DNA from: Amborella trichopoda
Taxonomy: Eukaryota; Streptophyta; Magnoliopsida; Amborellales; Amborellaceae
DNA length: 64,000 nt
Direction of reading: 5' to 3'
Assembly (NCBI RefSeq): GCF_000471905.2
Contig: NW_006496932.1
Location: 271,623-335,622 of the forward strand
The notes beneath the pieces were generated by a model, which was given only the letters and a program-made list of their open reading frames with translations, was not told the origin of the DNA and did not search any database. The position numbers were made by a program, and so were the translations under genes. This document shows positions 21,035-32,564 of the stretch, piece by piece. Positions within the stretch are counted from its first letter, which is position 1. Every line of letters begins with the position of its first letter.

Positions 21035-24000
21035 CCCAACTTTCCCTACTTGGCCTTTGAAGGCCTTCCATTCTCTCTTCCTCACTTTTTCTTATCCCCA
21101 TCTCTCTCACATGTCTTACAAAAATATTAGGGATAACTCTCTTAGTCAGAGGGTCTGCAATAATCAAATCTGTTGATATATAGTTGATCTCGATCTCTTT
21201 CAATTTCACCTCATTTCTCCGGAGATAGAAGTATGGCTTGATATGTTTGGAATTCTTGTGAAACTAAGGTTCCTTAGATACACAAATAGCCGCCGTGTTG
21301 TCATAGAAAATCTATACTGTCTCACAACGTACATGATGAAAATTAAGTTGATGAAGAAACTTCTTAATCCACACGGCCTCTTTGGCTGCTAGACAACATG
21401 CCACATACTCGGATTCCATGGGGGATAATGTCAGTATATCTTATTTCTTTGACTTCCAAGAAACCGCACCCCCTCCAAGCATAAACAAATACCCAGATAT
21501 AAACTTCGCATCATTTGGATCCACGAGATAGCTTGCATCTAAATATCCATCTATTACTATTTCAGTTCCCCATTTATATGTGAGCGCATAGTTTATGGTC
21601 CCCTTTAAATATCTGATAATTCTTTTTACTTCTTTCAAATGCTCATATCTTGAATTGCTATGGAAAAGGCTCACCAGACTCATGACGAAGGATAAGTCAG
21701 GCTTTGTCCCCGTCATGGCATACATAAGAGACCCAACTATGCTCCTGTATGACACTCTCTCCATGACTCTTATATCCACGTCTTCGGTAGGACACATTTT
21801 ATATGAGTATGGGCTTACACATACTCATATCAAGTTTTTCCAATATCCTCTTACAGTAGGTTTTTTAGGAAAGTTGGATAGTCTTCTCTCTCATGTTTCT
21901 TATTATCTTGATGCACAACACATATGAAGCTTTTCCAAGATCCTTCATATCGAAATGTTGTGCAAGTAAATTTTTTGTCTCTACTACTAGGCAATTGAGC
22001 TATTAACAATTAGCATATCATCCACATATAATGATATAAAGACCACATTACTCCCACTGACCTTTTGATATATGCAATAATCCTTATTATTTGTAGAGAA
22101 CCCTGCAAGAGCAAGGGTCGCTTGAAATTTTATGTACCACTGTCACGATGCTTGTTTCAGGCCATAAAGGGATTTATTAAGTTTCCATACTAGGTTCTCT
22201 TTCCCTTTCTCCTCAAATCCCTCAAGTTGGGTCATGTAAATTTCTTCTTCTAAATCCCCATTTAGAAAGGCAACTTTGACATCCATTTGATGAACCTCAA
22301 AGTCAAAATGGGCTGCTATAGCTATAAGGATTCGGATGGATGAAAATTTAGCAACAGGGAAAAATGTTTCCTCATAATCTATTCATTCTTTCTGGGTGAA
22401 AGCCTTTGCAACTAACCTAGCTTTGTATTTTTCTATTTTCCCTTCAGAGTTCAACTTTTTCTTGAAAATCCACTTACAACTAATGACCTTACGTTTTCGA
22501 GGTAGATGTACTAATTCCCACACATGGTTTTGGTTGATGGAAACATATTTATCTTTCATGACTTCTACCCAGTATTCTTTTTAAGCACAAGACAAGGCTT
22601 CATGGTAGGTTTTAGGCTCAAAATCCGGATCTTCCCCAACTCTATCACAAATGTTCCCCAAGGTAGACAAATTGTTCTAGGTACAGAGGTGGTCTACTGA
22701 CTCGGTTACTTCGTCTTGGTTCGGGTAACGGTTCACTATCTTCAGGGGACTCAGGTTCAGGTTGGGATTGTTTCAAAGTTTCAGGTTCAGGTTCTCGAAC
22801 TACATCCTTGTTTTTTGCCTTCTCAAAGAAGTTGGTTTGTTTTCTACTTACCATTGCTTCAAGGAATTCTTCCTCAAATAAGTGAGCATCGCTACTCTCA
22901 CTGACCGCTCTTGTTTCAATGTTGTAGAATCGATACCCCTTACCATGATCTGGGTAACTAATGAAAATGAATTTGACAGTCTTGGGATGCAATTTGGTTC
23001 TATTTTGGTGTGGGATAAGGACATGGGCTGAGCAACGCCAAACTCTCAAGTGATCAAGGGAGGGAGTATGACTTGTAAAAATTTTGTGAGGAGTAAGTGA
23101 GGTAGCTTTTGTGGGAGTCCGATTAAAGATATAGTATGCCGTCAACATAGCTTCTCTCCAAAAGTCTAAGGAGAGATTTGTATGCCCCATCATACTCCTT
23201 ACCATTTCAATTAAGGTCCTATTCCGTTTCTCATCTACATCATTTTGTTTGGGAGTATAAGGCATGGTGTATTGATGGATAATTCCATTTGCAACGTAGA
23301 GTTCTTTGAAAATGTCAGATGAATATTCCCCCCTCTATCGGTTCTAAGGACTTTGATTTTCAAGTTGGTTTGATTCTTTACTTCGGTTTTATATTCTTTG
23401 AATTTTTCTAATGTTTCTGATTTTGTATGAATAAGGTACACATGGTCATATCATGAGTAGTCATTTATAAAAGTGATGAAATATCTTTTTATACTTTTGG
23501 TGGTCACATTTATAGGTCCACATATGTTATTATGAATGCTTTCCAACACACTAATAGCTCTTTCTGCCTTAGTGGTATTTTTCCTTATTAATTTTCCTTG
23601 TACACAAGATTCGTACACTTTCGATAAATCTCTCCTGTAATTTTGAAGAATGCCGTCTTTTTTCAATCTTTCCATTCATTTGATATTAATGTGTCCTAAC
23701 CTCATATGCTGTAGGGTAGCATCTAATTCATTAGGGGACAAGACATAAGCAATGTTCTCTTTTATTTCAATAGTAAATAGCATGTCTACAAGACGTCCAG
23801 TCATGATCACATTTTTCTTCTTCTTATCTACCACTTTCTCCCCAATAAAAGTGGTCATGAATCCAGCCATAGACATCTTAGGAACTGAAACTAAGCACTT
23901 CCTCATATCATGAGCATAAAGTGCTTGCTTTAGGATCATGGTGCTCTCACTCTTCAATTTCAACTCAAAATCTCCAACTCCAAGTACATTAGTCTTCAGA

Positions 24001-25008
24001 TTTCCTCCCATATAAATATGTTGCTGCCTTGGCCCCATGGGAGTGAAAGAACAGAAACCTCCCTTGTGTTTGTGACATGGGCCGTAGACCCAGAATCAAG
24101 ACACCAAGAAGCTCCCTTGGGATCAGCTAGTATTGACTCAAAGACCACACATGCCCGTTCCTTGTTGGTCCCTCCAGATTTGTTGAACCAACAACTATTG
24201 GTTATGTGGCCCACCTTCTTGCAAATAAAACATGTTCGAATCTCTCTTTTTGGTCCCTTATTCCCAAAATCTCTCTTTTTGAAATCTCTTCTCTTTCCAA
24301 AATAATTTCTTCCCTTTTTGCTATCATATGCACGACTTCCCTTGACGTAGTTATCAGCGCTTGGCTTGAAATGTTTTTCTCCTCTTCTGCTTTGATTGTA
24401 TTAATGAGCTCCTCCAGTTTTGATGCCTTCCTTCCTTCTGGCCAAGATGGAAAATATGAAGGTCTCCTATGAACTAGGAAGTGAATTCATGAGATGAATC
24501 ACTTGCATAGATTCATTGGGTTTCATGCCTGTATCGCGAAATACGTGCATATGATCTGCAAACTTGGTACCTTCTACTATTTTTATCTCACTATACCTCT
24601 TCATAGCCATAGTTTACTTCATGAGAGAGGGTTCAACATATTCTCTTTCAAGCCTATCAAAAATCTCACTTGCAGTATAGTTTGATTCGTACTCAGAAGC
24701 ATACGAGTTAGTTATGGCACATAAAAGAATGTGCTTGCATATCAAGTTCTTCCTCTTCCAACTGGTGTACTCATATTTAATTTCTTGACATGAGTCGTCA
24801 GTTGGACGACGAGGTCAGTCCTCATAGAATGCCTCATGTAAGTTTTTTTCATAAAGCACATATTTGATTATGTTTTTCCAAGAAGCATAGTTGGTCCCAT
24901 CAAACCTTTCTGTTTTCAAGATCTCTGAGATGAAGGTACGTGCAACTATATCTTTCTATTTTCAAGCAAAAATAAGAAAAGACTTCTAATGACAATCAAG
25001 TAAAACTA
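21000..25008 (-). pseudogene. Copia gag-pol polyprotein, broken
   Basis: Domains in order on the minus strand: gag with zinc knuckle CFICKKVGHITNSC (CX2CX4HX4C, about 24190-24235); protease WCLDSGSTAHVTN (catalytic D near 24096); GAG-pre-integrase LQHMRLGHI (about 23700); integrase with ESCVQGK of the HHCC finger, FINDYS, LRTDRGG and PKQNDVDEKRNRT (D, D, E; 23675-22645); reverse transcriptase with KARLVAKAF, MDVKVAFLNGDLEEEIYM, SLYGLKQA and YVDDM (YVDD at 22017-22028); RNase H region with GSLMYAM, RYLKGT, SGYLFMLGGGAVSWKSKK (21797-21441) and the end IADPLTK (about 21150). Domain order PR-INT-RT-RH is Copia. Frameshifts (near 24000 and 23240) and stops (near 23676, 23452 and 21980) make it inactive. 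Confidence 0.92.
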
Positions 25009-25021
25009 GCTTTGATATCAA
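25009..25021 (-). promoter_or_regulatory. Copia primer binding site
   Basis: TTGATATCAAAGC on the minus strand, next to the inner edge of the 5' LTR. It is a drifted form of the TGGTATCAGAGC site for initiator tRNA-Met. Confidence 0.6.
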
Positions 25022-25464
25022 TGAAAGAAATACCTATGTGACCTTTTGCCGGCGAATATAAATTTTTTTTAATTATTTAATAATCACCCTTTTTCTTTGG
25101 CAAAAAAGTCAATTATTGATGGTCTTATTACAATCAATAGATATTTCAAAATAAGGGCAACTTAACAATAAAATAAAACTCAACCACTTGATACCATTTA
25201 TACAACTAAATACTATGCTTGAGAATAAATATAAAATTTGCATGAAATAAAAGAAGATGTCGAAGATTACTTCAACCGGGCTTATTACACCCTACACCGA
25301 ATCACCAATATCTGATGGCGCGAGATCAGCGGTCTAGCTTCAATCTCGACCCAAGAAAGCTAATTTTTGTCAAATCGAGTGAACACCGTTAAATCTTTAC
25401 AAAACCCTAACCCCAAAATAATTTAGGCTTAATCCTAATTTCCTAACCAGTAGTATCTTTAGGT

Positions 25465-25507
<43 letters not shown>

Positions 25508-27116
25508 GAGGCCTAGGGTTCGGGCGTGCTCCCTATGGTTCTTAGGAGAGAGAGAGAGGGTTAGAGAGAGAAATCTTGAGGAGAGAGAGTGGGGTGTGCC
25601 CCTCTAGGAGAGAGATGAGAGAGAGAGTTGTGGGATAGAGAAGGTGTAGAGAATAGCGGAAGGTACACCCCTATTTATAGTATAAAGTTAGGTTTAGGGT
25701 TTCTCATAGTTTTCCTCTTTCTTGAGATTGAATATGGACCGTTGATCAGGGTGACTTGTGGGATGAAAGATCTGAGCCATCCATTCCATAGATGGGCCAT
25801 CAACGTTATGGAAGGTACATGGACCATTATCCCCTTTTTGTTAAACCATTTTCCCATCAATAAATTAAATCTATTAAAATATCTTGCATTCCATAAAATT
25901 GTATAAGCCATATCATATATTCCACAAGAATATATCAAATAATATCAAGTTAATATATGCTATCTCATTTAGATAATATATGGTCAATATTTACTAATGG
26001 ATCACATGTCATAAGATACACTTTCCAAACTTTTAAAACTTATCACAAAGCAACCAAAAAAGGGATCCAAAGGGGTGGGGCGTGCCACCCATATGTGGCA
26101 CGTGTAGGCCCCATCTCTTGCCACATGGCGGGCCCATGTGCACTATGGGCCCCCATGACATTTTATAAAAAATTTTAAAATTAAGAAAAAATTTAAAACT
26201 TTATTTGAATTTTTATAACTTTGTAAAATGAATACTTTTATTTTTATAAGTCCAAAAAATTATAAATAAAATATTAAAAGCCTCATAAAATTTAAAATAA
26301 TAAATCTAAAATAATTTATATAATAAAATGAACACAATTAAATTAATATGATGAGAAATTGATCCATATGGCTTAGGAATTTCATCAGCGATCATGGGGC
26401 ACTCCACCTTCAACTGTGGAATACAAACCACACTTGCTTTATCGAACTGACCAAATGTTTCCCATAACCCACAGTCCAAGTAGTGGCTTATTAGCGGGTC
26501 ACTAAAGTCTGGCCGATGAGCCAAGGGGTTGCAATCTCAGTCTGTGGATTATATGTCCTCCTCTAGAGGCGAGTCAAAGTCACCACGATCTGATGCGACC
26601 ACTGCTCCATGGTGCATAGGGGTATCTCTCGTACATTCATACGCTTCACCCAAAGGTGGATATTTGGCTTTCCCGAATGATCTATCGATATTCATGCCGT
26701 GTGATGAATCATGGATGAGGTTTTGGCCTCCATCTCTGTAGGCCTACCATCAAACACAAGGGTTAGATAGTCCCTTGGCTCACTCATCCAGGCATAAGTT
26801 TCAACCTCATCAAGGGATAACCCAAAACCCTTCTCGGTTTGTTCTCTATGCTCAGGTTCTTTGGGTTTTCCAACCGATTGGCCTAGATCGTCAAGCACAG
26901 TCTAGTATCAGCAAACATCATTTATTCTCTATGCTCAGGTTCTTTGAGTTTTCCAACCGATTGGCCTAGATCGTCAAGCATAGTCTAGTATCAGCAAACA
27001 TCATTTACTTAGTATGGTCCCGGAGGGACCACACTCCCACTAAGTTTATGTTTTACTATAATAAATGATTTTCATTGCACAATCATAAGGCCTTTAAACG
27101 CCACATAAACCCAACA
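25022..27116 (-). mobile_element. 5' LTR of the Copia element, about 2.1 kb
   Basis: Its minus-strand start TGTTGGGTTTATGTGG (27116) matches the 3' LTR. It ends at the primer binding site. A good TATA box CTATAAATAGGGG lies on the minus strand at 25668-25680, with a (GA)n/(CT)n tract (about 25466-25504, more to 25630) and a telobox-like AAAACCCTAACCCC downstream. About 2.1 kb is long for a Copia LTR. A 93-bp tandem duplication lies inside. Confidence 0.8.
26842..27027. repeat. 93-bp tandem duplication inside the Copia 5' LTR
   Basis: TTCTCTATGCTCAGGTTCTT starts at 26842 and 26935. The 3' LTR has a single unit here (about 20850-20930), so the duplication arose after or at insertion in one LTR only. 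Confidence 0.85.
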
Positions 27117-27260
27117 ATTAACTATTTAAGGACTTATTTATATATTTGATTGAATTTCAAATTATCTATCAAAATACAAATGATTTTGAATAGGAATAAT
27201 AGAAAAGGGCAAAATGTTAAATAGTTGGAAAATGATGCGTATTTTAATAAAGAAAAAATC

Positions 27261-28414
27261 TTATATATAGCCGAGGCTCTAAATATTACAAACTAGAGTG
27301 NNNNNNNNNNNNNNNNNNNNNNNNNNNNNNNNNNNNNNNNNNNNNNNNNNNNNNNNNNNNNNNNNNNNNNNNNNNNNNNNNNNNNNNNNNNNNNNNNNNN
27401 NNNNNNNNNNNNNNNNNNNNNNNNNNNNNNNNNNNNNNNNNNNNNNNNNNNNNNNNNNNNNNNNNNNNNNNNNNNNNNNNNNNNNNNNNNNNNNNNNNNN
27501 NNNNNNNNNNNNNNNNNNNNNNNNNNNNNNNNNNNNNNNNNNNNNNNNNNNNNNNNNNNNNNNNNNNNNNNNNNNNNNNNNNNNNNNNNNNNNNNNNNNN
27601 NNNNNNNNNNNNNNNNNNNNNNNNNNNNNNNNNNNNNNNNNNNNNNNNNNNNNNNNNNNNNNNNNNNNNNNNNNNNNNNNNNNNNNNNNNNNNNNNNNNN
27701 NNNNNNNNNNNNNNNNNNNNNNNNNNNNNNNNNNNNNNNNNNNNNNNNNNNNNNNNNNNNNNNNNNNNNNNNNNNNNNNNNNNNNNNNNNNNNNNNNNNN
27801 NNNNNNNNNNNNNNNNNNNNNNNNNNNNNNNNNNNNNNNNNNNNNNNNNNNNNNNNNNNNNNNNNNNNNNNNNNNNNNNNNNNNNNNNNNNNNNNNNNNN
27901 NNNNNNNNNNNNNNNNNNNNNNNNNNNNNNNNNNNNNNNNNNNNNNNNNNNNNNNNNNNNNNNNNNNNNNNNNNNNNNNNNNNNNNNNNNNNNNNNNNNN
28001 NNNNNNNNNNNNNNNNNNNNNNNNNNNNNNNNNNNNNNNNNNNNNNNNNNNNNNNNNNNNNNNNNNNNNNNNNNNNNNNNNNNNNNNNNNNNNNNNNNNN
28101 NNNNNNNNNNNNNNNNNNNNNNNNNNNNNNNNNNNNNNNNNNNNNNNNNNNNNNNNAGGCATGAGAAAAAAATGGATTTCAAGTTTTGGAAATAGTGCAT
28201 CTTGTAATGCATTTTTGGACCATTAATTTTCAAGTTTTCATAGATTTGCTTGATCTACATTTTTTTTGAAGTTTTAAATTTTATAATTAGAGAAGAAAAT
28301 ATACTTTAAGGCTACCACAAAGATTTTCAGTATTGAGACCACATTTCTCGAAACTATTTGAAGGTGTGCACTACTTTGATTGTCTAGAGCCTTGGCTCTA
28401 TACAAACTGTACCC
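27261..28414. mobile_element. MITE, family M1, copy A, interrupted by an assembly gap
   Basis: Left end TATATAGCCGAGGCTCTAAA and right end (other strand) GTATAGAGCCAAGGCTCTAG frame the copy. The right half has the family core GGATTTCAAGTTTTGGAAAT. The gap of 856 N lies inside, while other copies total about 370-390 bp. Either the gap size is nominal or something else is inserted. Confidence 0.6.
27301..28156. other. assembly gap (856 N)
   Basis: A run of N inside a repeat. Open frames across it are artefacts. Confidence 0.99.
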
Positions 28415-28450
28415 TTTAATAAATTTTGAATAAACTAATATCAAGACAAT

Positions 28451-28834
28451 GTGTATATAGAGTCGAGGCTCTAAACAGTCAAATTAGAGACCACCTCAAA
28501 AATTTCACTAGAAGAGGTTGTTTTGATGCTCAAATTTCCTTAAGTTGATAATCTCGATATCAAGATGCATGGACATGAGAAATTTGTTTTTTCAAGTTTT
28601 GGAAATAGTGCATCTTATAGCGCATTCTTCGGTCCTCAAATTTCAAGATTTTCAAGTTTTCATATATCTGCTCGATCTACAGTATTTTTGAAGATTTAAA
28701 TTTTATATTTAAAAATGAAAATATATTTTAAGGCTATCACAAAGATACCCAGTATTGAAGCCATATTTCTCGACGCTATTTGAAGGGGCGCTTTACTTTG
28801 ATTGTTTAGAGTCTCAGCTCTATATAGATCACAC
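28451..28834. mobile_element. MITE, family M1, copy B
   Basis: GTGTATATAGAGTCGAGGCT at the left pairs with (other strand) GTGTGATCTATATAGAGCTG at the right, followed by CTCTAAACA(G/A)TCAAA on both sides. The GAGCCGAGGCTC-like core of each end is itself a palindrome. No open frame. Confidence 0.75.
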
Positions 28835-29007
28835 CCATGCAAAAAAGGGAAATTTATCAAATTACTTATGAGAAATTAAAAATTAAACACCTCACTCATA
28901 TCTTTTGATTTAATTTCAAAATGCCCATAGCGTTTAGGTTATTTCACCAGATCTGACCTGGTGGTGTGTGTCTAAATAGAAGAAAATTATGTTTTATAAT
29001 ATATAAA

Positions 29008-29392
29008 GGGTACGGTTTGTATGGAGCCTAGGCTCTAAACAATCAAATTCTAGCGTACCTTCAAATGGTGTCGAGAGATGTGGTTTCGCTAATGGAAATC
29101 TTTGTGATAGCCTTAAAATATGTTTTCATATTTATTTATAAAGTTTAAAGCTTCAAAAATTGTGCAGATCGACATATCTATGAAAATCTTTAAAATTGAC
29201 GGTCCAAAAATACGTAACAAAATGGACTATTTCCAAAACTTGAAATCCAAATTGTCCTCATGTCCATGCATCTTGATGTCAAGATGATCAATTTGAAGAT
29301 ATTTGGGCATCAAAACAACATCTTCTAATGAAATTTTTTAGGTAGGCTTAAATTTGATTGTTTAGAGCCTCGGCTCTCTATAAACTTTTCCC
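29008..29392. mobile_element. MITE, family M1, copy C (opposite orientation)
   Basis: The left end is GGGTACGGTTTGTATGGAGC, and the right end on the other strand is GGGAAAAGTTTATAGAGAGC. The interior runs in the reverse orientation to copies A, B and D (CCAAAACTTGAAATCCA at about 29231-29250). Confidence 0.75.
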
Positions 29393-29424
29393 ATATATAA
29401 ATAGAGTTGCAATATATACATGTA

Positions 29425-29864
29425 TTATATAGAAATATCGGTTTGGTGGACCTTGGCTCGACTGACCCGATAAGGTCCATGACGGACCTAGACTCATATC
29501 TGACCCTAGTTGGGTCCAGGTCACTTAGACTAGGACCGATCCATTGCGTCCAATATTTGTGTCCAGGTCTGAACCCATGTTAGGTTGGATGGTTGACCCA
29601 ACCCAACTGCCTCCTCTACTTTCAAGGAAGCAAAATGCATTATGAAGTGGCAATGGACTCGGACCGGATCCGGGGCCCGAGGTGTAAACCCGATTCAGGT
29701 ATGGGTATGGGTGCAAAAAATTAGACCTGATGGGACGAGTTCGTGTCCAAATCTTGGACCCAATCACTATTCGAGTGTAGCTTCGAACGGGTCCAGTCGG
29801 GCTTGGGCTTGGGTTCGCATTCGATAATATTTTTCGAGTTCCAATATATAAAATATATTTAAAT
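29425..29864. other. GGACC/GGGTC-rich block, probable hAT subterminal repeats
   Basis: Many GGTCC/GGACC units, and GTGGCAATGGACTCGGACC at about 29647, resemble the subterminal part of the MITE at 12779-13251. I could not find two clear ends. The open frames on both strands here reflect the repeated units. Confidence 0.4.
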
Positions 29865-29873
29865 ATAATTAAA

Positions 29874-30054
29874 GAGTAATGATCCTATGAGACATTTCAC
29901 GCCCATATGTGTAGGACCCCACTATTAAATTTGGCATAGATCTCTAGAAAAATCAAGTCCCACATTTAGGTGATAACTTTTTTAGAGATCTGTGTCAAAT
30001 TTAATGGTGATTTTTTGGAATCCTATGCACATGGGTCTCATAGGATCATTACTC
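29874..30054. mobile_element. small MITE with 9-bp target duplication
   Basis: The inverted ends are GAGTAATGATCCTATGAGAC and its complement at the right. The 9-bp ATAATTAAA lies on both sides (29865-29873 and 30055-30063), although in AT-rich DNA. It is 181 bp long and ends about 150 bp before the start codon of the PPR gene. Confidence 0.75.
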
Positions 30055-30203
30055 ATAATTAAATATATATAGATATTTTAATTTTTGGATCAGATCCGGT
30101 TTGGGAAAATATAAGGAAGAGAGAGCGCATATCTACACATGAGTCCTAGGACTTATAAAAACCGAGTCCATAAATAAATATCAGAGAGGGAACATGACAT
30201 ATT

Positions 30204-32564
30204 ATGGTGCGCTTACGTGGTTTACGAGCAAGCTACCCCGCTCACTTCTCTCGTCACCTGCGCAAACTCTCCTCCTCCTCCTCCTCCTCCTCATCATCAT
30301 GTCGCCCCACAGTCTTCGCCTGCAACCTCCTCATCAAACACAGAGTAGACAGCGGCCTCTATACCGAGGCTCTCTCTCTCTACCAACACATGCGCTCCTC
30401 TCTCTCTCTAAACCCAGACAACTTCACCTTCCCCTTCCTTTTCAAATCATGCGGCTCTCTCTCTCTCATCTCTCTTGGCCGTGTGCTCCATGCTCTTGCC
30501 GCTACCCTCGGCTTTGTATCCAACATCTTTGTCTCCAATTCCCTCATAGCCTTCTATGCTCGCTGCTCTGAAATCTCAGTCGCGCACCAAGTCTTCGATG
30601 AAATGCTTGAAAGGGACGCAATATCATGGAACTCCCTCATCGCTGCCTACTCGCAAAATTATCATCCTGCTGGTGCACTTGATGTCTTTGCTCACATGAT
30701 GATGCATGAGAACCCGAAGCCCGACAGGGTCACTATTGTAAATGTTCTTCCTGCGTGTGGCACCTTGCGAGCTGGTCGCTCGGGCTGCGAAATACACGCT
30801 TATACAATGCGGCATGGGCTCTCTGAAGATGTCTTAGTGGGTAATGCTTTGATCGATATGTATGCAAAATGCGAACTAATGGGAGAGGCACTCTCTGTGT
30901 TTCAGAACATGGGGGTTAAGGACATTGTGTCATGGAATTCGATTGTTACCGGGTTGTCACAAAATGGGAGATGTGAGGAAGCGATGAAACTCATGGCAAA
31001 GATGGAGGCCTTGAAGATTGGTTTGAATGTTATCACATGGAGTGCGGTCATATCAGGGTATGCTCAGAGGGGTCGTGGCACCGAGGCCCTGCGAGTCTTT
31101 CGTGAGATGCAGGTGGCACGCGCCGAGCCAAACCATGTGACATTGATTTCGCTCCTCTCTGCGTGTTCCTCTGCTGGTGCATTGCTTCATGGTAGAGAAA
31201 TCCATGCCTACATTACAAAGTTTGGCTGGTGTGACAACCTCATGGTGAAGAATGCTCTGATAGACACATACGCAAAATGCAGGGACTACGAGCACGCGCT
31301 GAGGCTTTTCGACTCGGTGGCATTCACGGAGAGGAACGTGGTCACTTGGACAGTGATGATAGGTGGTTATGCTCAAAATGGGCACGCCAATGAAGCCCTG
31401 CAATTCTTCTCTCAAATGCTCACCGCCAAGGCCTCGCCTAATGCTTTCACCATATCATGCGCATTGATCGCATGTGCTCACCTCTCTGCCCTCCGCATCG
31501 GCAAGCAAATTCACGCATTTGTGTTCAGGCACCGGTTTTACCTTGTTCTCTTCATCTCAAACTGCCTCATAGACATGTACTCGAAGTGTGGGGACGTCAA
31601 CGATTCTAGAAAGGTGTTTGACTATATGCCCCATAAAAACTCTATTTCATGGACTACCATGATGACTGGCTATGGCTTGCACGGCCGAGGCGTTGAGGCA
31701 TTAGCCACATTCGAGAGCATGCGAAGAGCCGGGCTCCCACCTGATGACATAACGTTCTTAGTGGTCTTGTACGCATGCAGTCATGCAGGGCTCGTCGACC
31801 ATGGATGGCTGTATTTCAATAGCATGACAAAGGACTCTGGCGTGAGGCCAGGGGTTGAGCACTATGCGTGCATGGTGGACCTTCTAGCGCGTGCAGGCCG
31901 GCTCAATGAGGCTCAGGTCCTCATAGGCTCAATGCCCATGGAGCCTAGTGCAGTGGTCTGGGTCGCCCTACTCAGTGCCTGTAGGACCCATGCTCATGTT
32001 GAGCTTGCAGAGTTAGCTTCTCAGAAGCTCATGGAACTCGACTCTGAGAATGCAGGCACCTACACTCTTCTCTCGAATATTTATGCAAATGCAGGTCGAT
32101 GGGGAGATGTAGCGAGAGTTCGAGCTCTGATGAGAAAGGCTGGAATAAGGAAGAGACCAGGCTGTAGCTGGGTTCAGGGGAAGTCGGGTACAGCTACGTT
32201 TTATGTAGGCGATCGATCAAACCCAGACTCTGATAAAATTTACGAAGTTTTGAGGTCATTAATAGAGAAGATAAAGGGGATGGGCTATGTACCAGAGACC
32301 AGCTTTGCTCTTCATGATGTGGATGAAGAGGAGAAGGGGTGGCTTCTCTCTGAGCATAGTGAAAAGCTCGCGGTTGCATATGGTGTGCTAAATACACCTG
32401 CAGGGATGCCAATAAGGATAGCGAAGAATCTACGGGTTTGTGGGGATTGCCACACCGCGATTAAGTACATGTCGGCGGTTTTGGAGCACGAGATTATAGT
32501 GAGGGATACGAGTCGGTTTCATCATTTTAAGGAAGGGGACTGTTCTTGTAGAGGCTTCTGGTGA
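30204..32564 (+). CDS. PPR protein, PLS class with DYW domain
   Basis: An intact, intronless frame of 786 codons. The N terminus has basic residues and a serine run (24-33), as in organelle-targeting peptides. Tandem 31-36 residue PPR motifs (SWNSLIAAYSQN, TWTVMIGGYAQNG, NALIDMYAKC types) run from about residue 45 to 600, then E motifs, then a DYW domain from about 690. The deaminase-like zinc ligands are present: H718 and E720 (HSE), C746 and C749 (CGDC), plus the terminal zinc residues H773, C780 and C782. The C terminus is GFW rather than DYW. Proteins of this class bind organelle RNA and most act in C-to-U editing. The C-terminal half resembles Arabidopsis At5g16860 as I remember it, so orthology needs a search. 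A TATAAG-like motif lies about 95 bp upstream and AATAAA at 32694-32699 downstream. The RNA target is unknown. Confidence 0.93.
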   Translation: MVRLRGLRASYPAHFSRHLRKLSSSSSSSSSSCRPTVFACNLLIKHRVDSGLYTEALSLYQHMRSSLSLNPDNFTFPFLFKSCGSLSLISLGRVLHALAATLGFVSNIFVSNSLIAFYARCSEISVAHQVFDEMLERDAISWNSLIAAYSQNYHPAGALDVFAHMMMHENPKPDRVTIVNVLPACGTLRAGRSGCEIHAYTMRHGLSEDVLVGNALIDMYAKCELMGEALSVFQNMGVKDIVSWNSIVTGLSQNGRCEEAMKLMAKMEALKIGLNVITWSAVISGYAQRGRGTEALRVFREMQVARAEPNHVTLISLLSACSSAGALLHGREIHAYITKFGWCDNLMVKNALIDTYAKCRDYEHALRLFDSVAFTERNVVTWTVMIGGYAQNGHANEALQFFSQMLTAKASPNAFTISCALIACAHLSALRIGKQIHAFVFRHRFYLVLFISNCLIDMYSKCGDVNDSRKVFDYMPHKNSISWTTMMTGYGLHGRGVEALATFESMRRAGLPPDDITFLVVLYACSHAGLVDHGWLYFNSMTKDSGVRPGVEHYACMVDLLARAGRLNEAQVLIGSMPMEPSAVVWVALLSACRTHAHVELAELASQKLMELDSENAGTYTLLSNIYANAGRWGDVARVRALMRKAGIRKRPGCSWVQGKSGTATFYVGDRSNPDSDKIYEVLRSLIEKIKGMGYVPETSFALHDVDEEEKGWLLSEHSEKLAVAYGVLNTPAGMPIRIAKNLRVCGDCHTAIKYMSAVLEHEIIVRDTSRFHHFKEGDCSCRGFW

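Noticed and set aside
22645..23265. The 206-codon frame as a separate gene
   Set aside because: It is the integrase catalytic part and C-terminal linker of the broken Copia polyprotein.
30194..30571. A 125-codon frame overlapping the start of the DYW PPR gene
   Set aside because: It is in another phase, of low complexity (L, S and P-rich) and within the real gene.
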